From: Phycisphaera sp.
Lineage (GTDB): Bacteria; Planctomycetota; Phycisphaerae; Phycisphaerales; Phycisphaeraceae
NCBI GenBank assembly: GCA_028285385.1
Contig: JANQPR010000008.1
Coordinates: 1 to 52,268 of the forward strand
DNA length: 52,268 bases
Direction of reading: 5' to 3'
In this document: one piece after another, positions 44,409-52,268 of the stretch
How positions within the stretch are numbered: position 1 is the first letter of the stretch
Layout of the letters: each line of letters begins with the position of its first letter
Translations under genes and position numbers: made by a program
Notes under the pieces: generated by a model
Seen by the model: only the letters and a program-made list of their open reading frames with translations
What the model was told of the DNA's origin: nothing
Databases searched by the model: none

Positions 44409-45437
44409 TCAGGCGGACGGCGGCCCGGTCGACGCCCGGACGGTGAGGCGGTGCTTCAGCGTGTAGACGGTGCTCTCGCCCTGGCTGATCTCATCGCCTT
44501 CGAATCGGCGGAGCAGCATCTTCGCTCCGGTGCGTCCGAGCTGTTCGGGGTCGAAGGACACGGTGGTCAGCGGCGGTGCCGACACCGCGGCCGGGTAAAC
44601 ATCGTTGAAGGCGACGACACTGATTGCGTCGGGCACACGGACCTGGTGCTCGTAGAGGGCCGAGAGGATCGGGACCGCTTCGGCGTGCGAATAGCAGATC
44701 AGCCCGGTCGGCCGCCGCGTCGGGTCGACGAGTCGTCGGGCCATCTCTTCGAGCGGCACCCGGTGGTAGAAGTCGTCGGCCGGGATGCCGGCTTGTCGTA
44801 ACGCGGCGTCCACGCCCCGGCGTCGGTCGTCGATGCTGTAATGCACCTCCGCGGATTCATTGACGAACAGGTTGATCCGCCGGTGGCCCAGTTCGAGCAG
44901 GTGCTGAGCGGCGGCGAACCCACCCTCGTAGTCGTCGACTTCGACGCGGTGTTCGAGCAGTTTGCTCCTGCCGTTGAGCAGCACCGAGGGCATCCCACTG
45001 CGTCGCAGAAAATCCGCCGGTTTTTCCGGGAGGTGCCGGGCCAGCATCGCGCAGCCATCGAGTCGAGAGCCGAGCACAACGTCTTCGAACTGCTTGCTCT
45101 CCACCGGCAGAAGCAGCAACTGATACCCCTCCCCGCGGAGCTGGTCGTTGAAGCCGGTCACGATCTGACCGTGGACGCCGTCGAAGATTTCGATGCGCCG
45201 GGTGTACAGCAGGCCCATCGTCCAGCTCCGCTGGGTGGACAGGGCCCGAGCACGCCAGTTCGGCCGGTAGCCCATCTCCTCGGCGATCCGGCGGATCTGC
45301 TCGGCCCGCCGGGCGGTGCTCTTCCAGGTCTCCTTAACGTCTCCCCGGAGCACGCGCGCCACGGTCGAGCTGGACACTCCGGCACGCTCGGCGATTTCGT
45401 AGATCGTTGGTTTGGGGCGGGTGTCGATTGGCGGCAT
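44409..45437 (-). CDS. LacI-family transcriptional regulator
   Basis: 342 residues from ATG 45437. The helix-turn-helix (TIYEIAERAGVSSSTVARVLRG) fills residues about 10-32, followed by the hinge (IRRIAEEMGYRPNWRARAL). The periplasmic-binding-protein-like core has DDYEGGFAAAQHLLELGHRRI and VVAFNDVYPAAVSAPPLTTVSFD. It heads the xylanase cluster on the same strand, so it probably controls it in response to a sugar. Two operator-like sites overlap its own promoter. Confidence 0.92.
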   Translation of the reverse strand: MPPIDTRPKPTIYEIAERAGVSSSTVARVLRGDVKETWKSTARRAEQIRRIAEEMGYRPNWRARALSTQRSWTMGLLYTRRIEIFDGVHGQIVTGFNDQLRGEGYQLLLLPVESKQFEDVVLGSRLDGCAMLARHLPEKPADFLRRSGMPSVLLNGRSKLLEHRVEVDDYEGGFAAAQHLLELGHRRINLFVNESAEVHYSIDDRRRGVDAALRQAGIPADDFYHRVPLEEMARRLVDPTRRPTGLICYSHAEAVPILSALYEHQVRVPDAISVVAFNDVYPAAVSAPPLTTVSFDPEQLGRTGAKMLLRRFEGDEISQGESTVYTLKHRLTVRASTGPPSA

Positions 45438-45536
45438 GGGGAAGCCCCTGGAGGCTTGACGACCGCAGCGGGCCATTATCGGAAGGTCGGGGATGAAGTA
45501 GAGCAGGAGCCGGGAAATGAACCGTCGAATCTATCC

Positions 45537-45569
45537 TGATACCGGTGTCAATTTACCACCGGTGTCAAT
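45537..45569. promoter_or_regulatory. Pair of LacI-type operator sites
   Basis: TGATACCGGTGTCA (45537-45550) is palindromic in 6 of 7 pairs. A second ACCGGTGTCAAT copy at 45558-45569 repeats the first (45541-45552) at an offset of 17 bp and is centred on CACCGGTG. Central CG palindromes are typical LacI-family targets. Confidence 0.6.
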
Positions 45570-45577
45570 ATTGTCAA
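45550..45577 (-). promoter_or_regulatory. Promoter of lacI and possibly the xylanase cluster
   Basis: On the minus strand TTGACA (45577-45572), a 16-bp spacer, then TAAATT (45555-45550). One operator lies within the spacer and the other covers the expected start site. Confidence 0.55.
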
Positions 45578-45609
45578 GGGTCTTTTTCGCCCTTGGTAGC
45601 GTTTTTTTT
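45575..45609 (+). terminator. Terminator-like stem-loop, plus strand
   Basis: CAAGGG (45575-45580) pairs with CCCTTG (45590-45595) around a 9-nt loop; eight T follow after 6 nt. No plus-strand gene ends here, so it may only insulate the promoter region or be chance. Confidence 0.3.
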
Positions 45610-45775
45610 GGCTCCGGCCGGTCGGACTCGGGCGTGCCGAGCCAGATCAGCCGGGCTAGCCATGACGGTGTCGACGGTTGTGCCAGCCGCGACGGAGCGA
45701 TAAGGCGATCGCGCTGGTTCAAACCGTGATGGTTGAGTTCGACGGCGTGCGTCCGGCCCCTCAGGTGGCCGGCGA

Positions 45776-46114
45776 TTACTCCGGAAGCTGGAGCTCGGCG
45801 AGCGCGGTCGCCGTGTCCTCGCTGAAGCGGAAGACCTGGTCCAGCCCGGTCGTCAGGAACACGGTCCAGACGCGGTCGTTGGGCGCGGTGAGACGGAGCC
45901 GGGCGGCGCCGTCGATCAGGGATTTGCGCAGCCGGAGCAGCCGGGAGATCGCCGTCGAGTTGAGCATCGGGACGCGGGAGAGGTCGACGACGACGTCAGG
46001 CGTCGGGTCGGATTTGCGCAGCTGGGCGTCAAGGCTGTCCAGGTCGTCGGTGAGCAACGGCTCCGGCGGCAGCGGGGCGAGCCAGATGCGGTCGGACCAC
46101 TTCTCGATGGGCAT
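45776..46114 (-). CDS. STAS-domain protein (anti-anti-sigma-like)
   Basis: 112 residues, one STAS domain. VVVDLSRVPMLNSTAISRLLRLRKSL has the conserved phosphorylatable Ser53 in the N-S-T site. Anti-anti-sigma factors of this kind bind a kinase/anti-sigma partner when unphosphorylated; no partner is nearby. The start lies 18 bp after the stop of the microprotein downstream of gyrA, on the same strand, so readthrough from gyrA is likely. Confidence 0.85.
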   Translation of the reverse strand: MPIEKWSDRIWLAPLPPEPLLTDDLDSLDAQLRKSDPTPDVVVDLSRVPMLNSTAISRLLRLRKSLIDGAARLRLTAPNDRVWTVFLTTGLDQVFRFSEDTATALAELQLPE

Positions 46115-46132
46115 GCGTTTCTCGCGGGGAAC

Positions 46133-46228
46133 TCAGGTTTGCAGCAGCGACATCAGGACGACGAGGCCGACGATCAGCACCAGCAGGACGAGCCACGCCG
46201 TGAGCATGCGCCGCGTGTCGAACTTCAA
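46133..46228 (-). CDS. Putative 31-residue single-pass membrane microprotein
   Basis: A short frame in the 110-bp gap between gyrA and the STAS gene. It begins with TTG overlapping the gyrA stop (CTTGA: TTG at 46228, TGA at 46227), encodes a basic N-terminus (KFDTRRM), a strong hydrophobic helix (WLVLLVLIVGLVVLMSLL) and stops at 46133. GAGG lies about 14 nt before TTG within gyrA. Coding is supported by the composition and fit of the frame to the gap. An alternative start is ATG 46207. Confidence 0.5.
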   Translation of the reverse strand: MKFDTRRMLTAWLVLLVLIVGLVVLMSLLQT

Positions 46229-48885
46229 GCGGGCCCGGCCTCGTTGTTGTCATCGGTCTCGCCGTTGTCGCGGACCGGGGCAATGGCGGCCAGGGTGTCG
46301 CCGTGCTTGGTGCTGATGACACGGACGCCCGCCGAGTCGCGGTGGGTCTGGCGGATGTCGGCGACGCGGGTGCGGACGATCATGCCGTCGGTGGTGATGA
46401 GCATGACGTCGTCGGCGTCGCGGACGCGACGGATGGCGACGGCGGGGCCGTTGCGGTCGGTGGTCTTGATGTCGCGTCGGCCCTTGCCGCCGCGGGACTG
46501 AGGCCGGGTGCTGCCGTCCTCGGAGTGCACGAGGTACTCGACGGTGGGTGTGCGTTTGCCGAAGCCGTTGGCGGTGACGGTGAGCAGCTCGGCGGTGTCG
46601 TTCTCGTCGCAGCGGACGACGCCGATGACTTTGTCGCCGGCGCCGAGGTTGATGCCCTTGACGCCGGCGGCGTTGCGGCCCATGGCGCGGGCGTCGTCGG
46701 CGCGGAAGCGGATCGCCATGCCGTTCCCCGTGCCGAGGATCACGTGGTCGTCGTCGCCGACGTGCTTGACGCCGATGAGCGCGTCGCCGTCTTTGAGGTT
46801 GACCGCGTTGAGCCCGCCGCGGTGGACGTTGCGGTAGTCCGCCAGGGCGGTGCGTTTCACCAGGCCGTTCGCGGTCGCGAAGAGCAGGAAGTCCTCGCCT
46901 TTTTCGAAGTCGGCGATGGGCATGAACTCGACCACCCGTTCACCCTCGGCCAGGTTGATCAGGTTGACGATCGCTCGGCCACGCGACGTCCGCGTGCCCT
47001 CCGGGACCTCGTACACCTTCTTCTTGAACACCCGGCCGGTGTCGGTGAAGCACAGCAGGTCGTCGTGCGAACTCGCGACAAAGACCTCGGTCGTGAAGTC
47101 CTCGTCTTTCGAGCGGGCGCCGATCACGCCCTTGCCGCCCCGGCCCTGCGTCTTGTACTCGTCGACCGGCAGCCGCTTCACGTAGCCGGCGTGAGTGATC
47201 GTCACGGCGACCTGGTGCTCGGCGATCATGTCGCCCATGTCGAACTCGCCGACCTCTTCCTCGCTGATCACCGTCCGCCGGTCGTCGGCGTACTTCCGCT
47301 TCAACTCGCCGACCTCTTCCAGGATGATCTGGTTCACACGCTCGGGGCTGGCGAGGATCGCCTCGTACTCCTCGATCGCTTCGACGAGCTTCGCGTAGTC
47401 CTTGACGAGCTTCTCGATCTCGAGCCCGACGAGCTGGATGAGCTGCAGGCGACCGATCGCCTCAGCCTGCACGCGGGTCAGCGCGACGTCGTTCTCGGAA
47501 GACACATCGAGCAGCCGCTGGGGGATCTGCGGGGCGTACTCGTGGTCGGCCGGGATTCTGAAGCCGCGTTGCATGAGCTTCTCGATCGCCTCGTCCCGGG
47601 TCTTGGACGCCCGGATCAGACGGATCACCTCGTCGATGTCGCAGACCGCGTAGATCAGGCCCTCGATGCGGTGGGCCTCCTGCTGCGCCTGTTGGAGTTT
47701 GTACGCCGTGCGCCGGCGGGTGACGTCGACGCGGTGGTCGATGTAGCACTGGATCAGCTCTTTGAGCCCGAGCGTCTTGGGCTGCCCGTTGACCAGCGCG
47801 ATGTTGATGATCGAAAACGTCGACTGCAGCGGCGTCAGCGAGTAGAGCTGGTTCTCGACGGTGGCGGGGTCGGCGCCGGTCTTGAGCTCGATGACGAGGC
47901 GCATGCCCGCGCGGTTGGACGATTCGTCGGTCACGGCCGAGATGTCCGTGAGCTTGTCGTTGGCGCGCTGCTGCTTGATCTTCTCGATGACGCCGTCGTT
48001 CTTGGCGACCTGGTACGGCAGCTCGGTCACGACGAGCCGGTTGCGTTTGCCCTTGGTCTCGTGGTGGACCTTGGCGCGGACGTAGACCCGGCCGCGTCCG
48101 GTCTTGTAGGCCTGCACGACGCCGCCGCGGCCCATGAGGATGCCGCCGGTCGGGAAGTCGGGAGCCGGCACGTGCTGCATCAGCGTGGGCAGATCGATCT
48201 CGGGGTTGTCGATCTGGGCGGTGATGGCGTCGCAGATTTCGCCGAGGTTGTGCGGCGCGAGCGAGGTCGCCATGCCCACGGCGATGCCCGTGCCGCCGTT
48301 GACCAACAGGTTGGGGAACCGGCCGGGCAGGTACCGCGGCTCCTGTGTGGTGGCGTCGAAGTTGTCTTGCCACTCGACGGTGTCGAGCTTGAGGTCGTCG
48401 AGCATCTCCGCGGCCGGCGGGGCCATGCGGGCCTCGGTGTACCGCATGGCGGCGGGGGGGTCGGGGTCGATGCTGCCGAAGTTGCCCTGCGGGTCGACGA
48501 GCGGGTAGCGCATCTTCCAGTCCTGGGCCATGTTGACCAGGGTGGGGTAGATGACGGCGTCGCCGTGGGGGTGGTAGTTGCCGGAGGTATCGCCGGAGAT
48601 CTTGGCGCACTTGCGGTGCTTGGACCCGGGGCGGAGGTTGAGGTCGTTCATCGCCACGAGGATGCGGCGCTGGGAGGGCTTGAGCCCGTCGCGGACGTCC
48701 GGCAGCGCGCGGTCGACGATGGTCGACATCGCGTAAGTGAGGTAGCTGTCGGCGAGTTCGCGCTCGATGGCGAGGTCGGAGACGCGGCCCGCCGTCACTG
48801 GCCCGCCGGTGTCGCCAGCGAGTTCATCGCCATCGTCGCCGGGCAGGTTCGCGTCGTCGGGGGGCGTCGTGGGGTCGTCGGCCAT
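46225..48885 (-). CDS. gyrA: DNA gyrase subunit A
   Basis: 886 residues from ATG 48885, with an acidic N-terminal extension of about 30 residues. The catalytic Tyr149 lies in [10 protein letters not shown]. The C-terminal beta-pinwheel contains a GyrA-box-like QGRGGKG, favouring gyrase over ParC. It introduces negative supercoils with GyrB, which is not in the window. In the quinolone-resistance region the sequence is [12 protein letters not shown]: Ala110 stands at the E. coli Ser83 position and Pro114 at Asp87. The upstream frame to 48993 is not family-like. Confidence 0.95.
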   Translation of the reverse strand: MADDPTTPPDDANLPGDDGDELAGDTGGPVTAGRVSDLAIERELADSYLTYAMSTIVDRALPDVRDGLKPSQRRILVAMNDLNLRPGSKHRKCAKISGDTSGNYHPHGDAVIYPTLVNMAQDWKMRYPLVDPQGNFGSIDPDPPAAMRYTEARMAPPAAEMLDDLKLDTVEWQDNFDATTQEPRYLPGRFPNLLVNGGTGIAVGMATSLAPHNLGEICDAITAQIDNPEIDLPTLMQHVPAPDFPTGGILMGRGGVVQAYKTGRGRVYVRAKVHHETKGKRNRLVVTELPYQVAKNDGVIEKIKQQRANDKLTDISAVTDESSNRAGMRLVIELKTGADPATVENQLYSLTPLQSTFSIINIALVNGQPKTLGLKELIQCYIDHRVDVTRRRTAYKLQQAQQEAHRIEGLIYAVCDIDEVIRLIRASKTRDEAIEKLMQRGFRIPADHEYAPQIPQRLLDVSSENDVALTRVQAEAIGRLQLIQLVGLEIEKLVKDYAKLVEAIEEYEAILASPERVNQIILEEVGELKRKYADDRRTVISEEEVGEFDMGDMIAEHQVAVTITHAGYVKRLPVDEYKTQGRGGKGVIGARSKDEDFTTEVFVASSHDDLLCFTDTGRVFKKKVYEVPEGTRTSRGRAIVNLINLAEGERVVEFMPIADFEKGEDFLLFATANGLVKRTALADYRNVHRGGLNAVNLKDGDALIGVKHVGDDDHVILGTGNGMAIRFRADDARAMGRNAAGVKGINLGAGDKVIGVVRCDENDTAELLTVTANGFGKRTPTVEYLVHSEDGSTRPQSRGGKGRRDIKTTDRNGPAVAIRRVRDADDVMLITTDGMIVRTRVADIRQTHRDSAGVRVISTKHGDTLAAIAPVRDNGETDDNNEAGPA

Positions 48886-49099
48886 GGAGGGGCGTCCGGG
48901 GGAACGGGGAGAAACGGGGGGTGTTGCGGGCCCGAAAAACGGGTTCGTCAACCGTGCGAAACGCGGGCTCCGGGCCCGCCAACGCAGCCCCAAATCCTAC
49001 CAGTTTTTGGGGGTTAACGCCGTCCGTGCGGGTCGCGTCCGCCAGCCGCTTTTCCCGGTTTTTTCTGGTGTTTTCGGCGGGGCGGGGTATCTTGCGGGC

Positions 49100-49948
49100 A
49101 TGCCGGAAGAGATGGAAGGACGACCGGGGCAGCCGACACTGTGTCGGCCCGGATCGCGTGCGGAGTCGTGGGCCGGGAGGCGGCGTTGTTGTGTTCTCGG
49201 TTTCACGCTCGTCGAGTTGCTCGTCGTCATCGCGATCGTGGCGTTGCTGCTGGCGATCCTGCTGCCGACGCTCGGTGCCGCGCGGGGCACGGCGGTCGAA
49301 GCCAAGTGCAAGGCGAACCTCCGGCAGGTGACCACGGCCCAGTTCGCGTACTTCAACGACTACGGCGTGTTCAGCCGGCTGTGGTCCGGGGAGGCGGGCG
49401 ACGGCGAGGCGATCAACCAGCCCGTCTCGCCGTTGGCGGATTACCTCGGCGTTGCGCGGGAGGACCTGGCGGCCCCCGGGTCGGTGATGCAGTGCCCGGC
49501 GGTGGAAGCCGACGCGTTCGACCGCATCGCGCCGCTGGTCGTGCCGGGCGAGCAGGCGTCGTCGTTCGGGATCAACCCAGCGATGCACTTCGGCCGGTGG
49601 GCGTTTGCGCCCGACGCGGTGCGGCGGTCGTCCGAGATCATCCTGATGGGTGAGCAGGCGCTCGAGCCGTTCGAGCGGCTGGCCACGTCGGACGGCATCA
49701 CCGCGCAGCCCTATGCGTACGGCGGGGCGGCCTGGCTACAACTCACGGACCACGACCCGGCCCGCGGGTACCGGCACGCCCACGACGCCGCCAACTTCGC
49801 CATGGTCGACGGCAGCGCGACGCCGCTGCACCACGACGACCTACGCCTGGCCGGCCGGCATTGGGTGTGGTGGGACACGGCCGCCGACCCCTGGATGCTC
49901 ACCAGCTCGGGTTCCGGCGTGGGCGGTGGCGGCTGCGGTTGCCCGTGA
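49100..49948 (+). CDS. Prepilin-type protein with H-X9-DG domain
   Basis: 282 residues from ATG 49100; an earlier in-frame region overlaps the divergent gyrA gene. Leader RRRCCVLG then FTLVELLVVIAIVALLLAILLPTL with Glu5. The C-terminal domain has VMQCPAVEADAFDR and HAHDAANFAMVDGSA (H-X9-DG), ending GGGGCGCP. TATCTT lies exactly 6 nt before ATG and there is no Shine-Dalgarno. The sequence is shorter and more divergent than the other H-X9-DG proteins here. Confidence 0.85.
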   Translation: MPEEMEGRPGQPTLCRPGSRAESWAGRRRCCVLGFTLVELLVVIAIVALLLAILLPTLGAARGTAVEAKCKANLRQVTTAQFAYFNDYGVFSRLWSGEAGDGEAINQPVSPLADYLGVAREDLAAPGSVMQCPAVEADAFDRIAPLVVPGEQASSFGINPAMHFGRWAFAPDAVRRSSEIILMGEQALEPFERLATSDGITAQPYAYGGAAWLQLTDHDPARGYRHAHDAANFAMVDGSATPLHHDDLRLAGRHWVWWDTAADPWMLTSSGSGVGGGGCGCP

Positions 49949-49995
49949 CCCTTGACCCGGTTCCGGTTCTTCGCCACGCATCGACCGCCGTGGGT

Positions 49996-50026
49996 GATCC
50001 CAGTTTCCGGGATCGCTGTGTCACAG
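49996..50026. repeat. Two inverted repeats upstream of the sigma-factor gene
   Basis: GATCCC (49996-50001) pairs with GGGATC (50009-50014), and CTGTG/CACAG flank one T at 50016-50026. They lie about 55-80 bp before the ECF sigma start and may be regulatory sites. Confidence 0.35.
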
Positions 50027-50077
50027 CCCGGCGGCGGCGGCGACTAAGGGTGTGAACGCACCCGTGGAGGCCCCGGA

Positions 50078-50626
50078 ATGCCCGATGCGCAGGCCCTGAT
50101 CGAGCAACACGGCGACGCCGTCTGGCGGATCGCGGTGCGGCTACTCGGCGACACCGAAGATGCCAAAGACTGCTACCAGGAGACGTTCCTAGCGGCGATC
50201 CGGCTGACGCGGGAAGACGCAGTGAAGAACTGGTCGGCGTTGCTCAAGCGCATCGCCACCTGCCGAGCGCTGGACCGGCTCCGGCAGCGGTACCGGCGGC
50301 GCGAGTCCCGGGCTGAACTCGACCAGATCCCCGGGCACGACCGCCGCGTTGACGACCCCGCCGCCCGCCTGGAAGCGATGGAACTCCGCCGGGAAGTGCG
50401 CGAGGCGTTGGGCGGCTTGCCCGAGCGGCAGGCCGAGGCGTTCTGGCTGCGGCACATGGAGCAGCTCAGCCCCGACGAGATCGCCGCCCAACTCGACACC
50501 ACCGCCGCCAACGCGCGGCAACTCGTTCACCGCGCGACCGCGGCCTTGCGCGACCGGCTGGCGCCCAAGCCCACCCTGCGACCCGTCCCCGAATCCGAAG
50601 GCACTGTGACCGGAGGCCAGCGATGA
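50078..50626 (+). CDS. ECF-type RNA polymerase sigma factor
   Basis: 182 residues. Region 2 is LLGDTEDAKDCYQETFLAAIR (about 23-43) and region 4 is LGGLPERQAEAFWLRHMEQLSPDEIAAQLDTTAANARQLVHRATAAL (residues 109 onward), with the helix-turn-helix. GGAGG sits 7 nt before ATG 50078. The stop overlaps the next start by 4 bp (ATGA), coupling it to a membrane-anchored partner, as is usual for ECF/anti-sigma pairs. Confidence 0.92.
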   Translation: MPDAQALIEQHGDAVWRIAVRLLGDTEDAKDCYQETFLAAIRLTREDAVKNWSALLKRIATCRALDRLRQRYRRRESRAELDQIPGHDRRVDDPAARLEAMELRREVREALGGLPERQAEAFWLRHMEQLSPDEIAAQLDTTAANARQLVHRATAALRDRLAPKPTLRPVPESEGTVTGGQR

Positions 50627-52005
50627 ATACCCAGCCCAACCACCAGCCCAGCCCGGACGACACGGGTGGCACCGACGCCACGCTTAAGCCAGTGCTCGAG
50701 GCGTTCGACCGTGCTCCAGTCCCGCCCCGCCCCGACACCGCGGACACGCTGCGTTGGCTTGATGCGCAGAACGAGCGGCTGACTCCCAACGACCGCTTCG
50801 CAGCGGAGGCCGAGCGTGGCGACGCCGGCGAGGGTTCTTCTTCCCACTCACTTCCAAGAAAGAGGTTCACCATGCGGATGCTCAGTCCTTTGGCCGCGGC
50901 GGCGTCGTTGGCGTTGGTCGTGGCGGGGGTGTTGCTGTTCTCGCCCTCCGGCTTCGACAGCAACGCGGTGTTCGCCCAGGCCGTGCAGCAGATGCGGGCG
51001 GCACAGACCCTTGCCTTCACCATGTCGATGTCTGTGCCCGGGCACGACGCGCCGGCCGAGATCAAGGCCACCGTGAAAAACCCCGGCTCGATGCGGACCG
51101 AGACGACGATGACCGCCAACGGCCAACCGATGGCCATCGTCCAAATCTTCGACTTCGAGCGGCAGGAGATGGTCACGCTGATGCACGAGCAGAAGTTCGC
51201 GCAGCGGATCGACATGACCGGCCTGCCCCGCGGCGAGAACCCGCACGACATCGTCGCCGAGTTCCAGCGCCTCGACCCCGAGCAGGCGACCTATCTCGAA
51301 GACGTCGAACTCGACGGGCGCAAGGCCCACCTGTACCGCCTCGAGGCCGGGCCGATCAAAGGCAAGACCTGGATCGACGCCGCGACGCTCCGGCCGCTGC
51401 GGGTCGAGGTCGGCAACCCCGCGCTGCCCGAGGGGGCCGACTCCGCGATCGTGATGCACGCGTTTCGGTGGGGCGTGGCCCTGGACGACGCCCAGTTCGA
51501 CATGACGATCCCCGAGGGCTACCACGTCAGCGAGATGGATATGAGCCACGGCGGGCCCGAGGATCTGGCCTTCGTGCTGCGGGTGTACGCCGCCCTGACC
51601 GAAGCGCCGTTCCCGGACAACTTTGGCCCCGAGGTCATGGCCGGCCTAGGCGCGATGATGCAAGACCCCGGGCTGAACCCGCAAGAGAACCAGGCCCGCC
51701 TCGTCCGCCTGCTCGGCCCCGTCCTGGGCGAGGACGCGATGAAGCCGGAGAACCTGCAGGGCTCCATGGAAGCCTTCGGCGAACGCCTGGGCAAGGGCGC
51801 GATCTACATGAGCCAGATCGCGGTCGACGCCCGCGACTGGACCTGGATGGGGGGCGGCGTCGGCCCCGGCGACGGCGACAAAGCCCTCTGCTATTGGCGA
51901 CCCGCCGACGCCGAGACGTACCAGGTCATCTACGACGACTTCTCGGTCCGCGAAGCCTCCGCCCGCGAGCTGCCGACACGGCCCCAGATCAAGCCCGGGC
52001 CGTGA
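50623..52005 (+). CDS. Membrane-anchored putative anti-sigma protein with LolA/RseB-like domain
   Basis: 460 residues. The cytoplasmic N-terminus (1-80) is short and Pro/Asp-rich, a transmembrane helix (MLSPLAAAASLALVVAGVLLF) lies at about 85-105, and the outside domain (115-310, AQAVQQMRAAQTLAFTMSM and KTWIDAATLRPLRVEV) follows the outer-membrane-lipoprotein-carrier (LolA/RseB) strand pattern. The remaining residues are not recognised. Overlap with the ECF gene by 4 bp supports an anti-sigma role, but no zinc-type anti-sigma motif is seen. The sensing signal is unknown. Confidence 0.75.
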   Translation: MNTQPNHQPSPDDTGGTDATLKPVLEAFDRAPVPPRPDTADTLRWLDAQNERLTPNDRFAAEAERGDAGEGSSSHSLPRKRFTMRMLSPLAAAASLALVVAGVLLFSPSGFDSNAVFAQAVQQMRAAQTLAFTMSMSVPGHDAPAEIKATVKNPGSMRTETTMTANGQPMAIVQIFDFERQEMVTLMHEQKFAQRIDMTGLPRGENPHDIVAEFQRLDPEQATYLEDVELDGRKAHLYRLEAGPIKGKTWIDAATLRPLRVEVGNPALPEGADSAIVMHAFRWGVALDDAQFDMTIPEGYHVSEMDMSHGGPEDLAFVLRVYAALTEAPFPDNFGPEVMAGLGAMMQDPGLNPQENQARLVRLLGPVLGEDAMKPENLQGSMEAFGERLGKGAIYMSQIAVDARDWTWMGGGVGPGDGDKALCYWRPADAETYQVIYDDFSVREASARELPTRPQIKPGP

Positions 52006-52050
52006 CCGGGCCGGCAAAGACCGTTCGCCGAAACCGTTCACCAAGACTTG

Positions 52051-52084
52051 CCCGTCGGGCCCGTGCCCGGCGGGTTTTCTTTCT
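52051..52084 (+). terminator. Rho-independent terminator after the ECF operon
   Basis: CCCGTCGGG (52051-52059) pairs with CCCGGCGGG (52066-52074) with one G-U wobble and a 6-nt loop, followed by TTTTCTTTCT. It lies 45 bp after the stop codon. Confidence 0.8.
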
Positions 52085-52112
52085 GGAATGTCGCGACCGA
52101 GTTACGGGTGAA

Positions 52113-52268
52113 TCAGAGCAGGAAGTAGACCACGACCGCGAGCAGGACCACCACGCCGACCGAGATCAGGATGACCTTCTGCTTTTTTGCGGCGGCCTCG
52201 GCCTCGGCGATCGCGGCGGCCTTGCGCTGTTCCTCGCGGCGCATGCGGGCGATCTCGGGGTTGACGTA
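52113..52268 (-). CDS. Tail-anchored membrane protein, C-terminal fragment
   Basis: The last 51 residues of a gene that begins outside the window. A charged Ala/Glu/Arg helix (ARMRREEQRKAAAIAEAEA) precedes KKQK and a terminal hydrophobic helix (VILISVGVVVLLAVVVYFLL) ending at the stop. Such a layout means a C-terminal membrane anchor with the bulk in the cytoplasm. The rest of the gene is unseen. Confidence 0.65.
   Translation of the reverse strand, partial: YVNPEIARMRREEQRKAAAIAEAEAAAKKQKVILISVGVVVLLAVVVYFLL

Larger units (their letters stand above)
45438..45775. other. 338-bp intergenic region between lacI and the STAS gene
   Basis: Both flanking genes are on the minus strand. The region holds the lacI promoter and operator pair (45537-45577) and a stem-loop with T-run (45575-45609). 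It is less GC-rich than its surroundings around 45530-45610. A 70-codon plus-strand frame at 45517-45729 has no coding signs. Nothing else is recognised in 45610-45775. Confidence 0.6.

Noticed and set aside
45517..45729. 70-codon plus-strand frame in the lacI upstream gap
   Set aside because: It contains the operator and T-run sequences, lacks a ribosome site and resembles no protein.
46303..49017. 904-codon plus-strand open frame
   Set aside because: It is antisense to gyrA, which has clear domains and catalytic residues; the frame is a composition artefact.
1..52268. CRISPR arrays, insertion sequences, prophage or tRNA genes
   Set aside because: No regularly spaced long repeats, transposase or integrase motifs, or tRNA-like cloverleaf sequences were found by eye; a tRNAscan or ISfinder run could still reveal degenerate ones.

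Overview
The window is high-GC DNA that reads like a planctomycete, most probably class Phycisphaerae. The evidence is the combination of several prepilin-type proteins (three ending in an H-X9-DG motif), a DUF1800/DUF1501 secreted pair, PEP-CTERM proteins with dockerin-like repeats, a FlgI-HEAT lipoprotein and many lipoproteins. No rRNA, tRNA, CRISPR array, transposase or integrase was recognised, so this looks like ordinary chromosome with one accessory-looking carbohydrate cluster. The taxonomic call is inference from protein style only.

Layout. 1-7255: a partial membrane protein, argH, an orphan FHA-GAF histidine kinase, and the DUF1800/DUF1501 pair. 7307-12931: a surface-glycan neighbourhood with an asparagine-synthase-like amidotransferase, a GT4 glycosyltransferase, a methyltransferase, a Kdo/WaaP-type kinase and a GT2-like glycosyltransferase. 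13035-15604: lepA, then a HicAB toxin-antitoxin unit with a strong promoter, a perfect operator palindrome and a structured leader. 15661-20151: HTTM membrane protein, DinB-like protein, PH-domain protein, hpt and a Gfo/Idh/MocA oxidoreductase. 20311-27045: FlgI-HEAT lipoprotein, smc and rpiB. 27000-34735: mostly minus-strand envelope and housekeeping genes (lipoproteins, pseudopilins, clpP, a potassium channel, a thioredoxin-like protein). 34874-37906: RNase R and a divergent YlbF-family gene separated by an inverted pair of heptamer repeats. 37941-45437: a minus-strand carbohydrate cluster of LacI regulator, PEP-CTERM/dockerin-like protein, pseudopilin and two GH10 xylanases. 45776-48885: gyrA, a 31-residue membrane microprotein and a STAS protein. 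49100-52268: a pseudopilin, an ECF sigma factor with a membrane partner, a terminator and a partial tail-anchored protein.

How parts work together. The LacI gene is the first gene of the xylanase cluster, and its upstream region carries a promoter overlapped by two ACCGGT-centred operator-like sites, suggesting autoregulation and possibly substrate induction. The first xylanase and the PEP-CTERM protein share almost the same dockerin-like repeat (VLQNWG units) and PEP-CTERM tail, suggesting common sorting and anchoring. HicB carries a ribbon-helix-helix domain that could bind the palindrome over its own -10 box.

The least expected signals are not genes. First, degenerate 35-bp arrays of five 7-bp units occur at four places: beside hpt, inside smc (translated in frame), and directly before the start codons of RNase R and the YlbF gene. 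Second, several genes without a Shine-Dalgarno sequence have a -10-like hexamer exactly 6 nt before the start codon, which suggests leaderless transcription.
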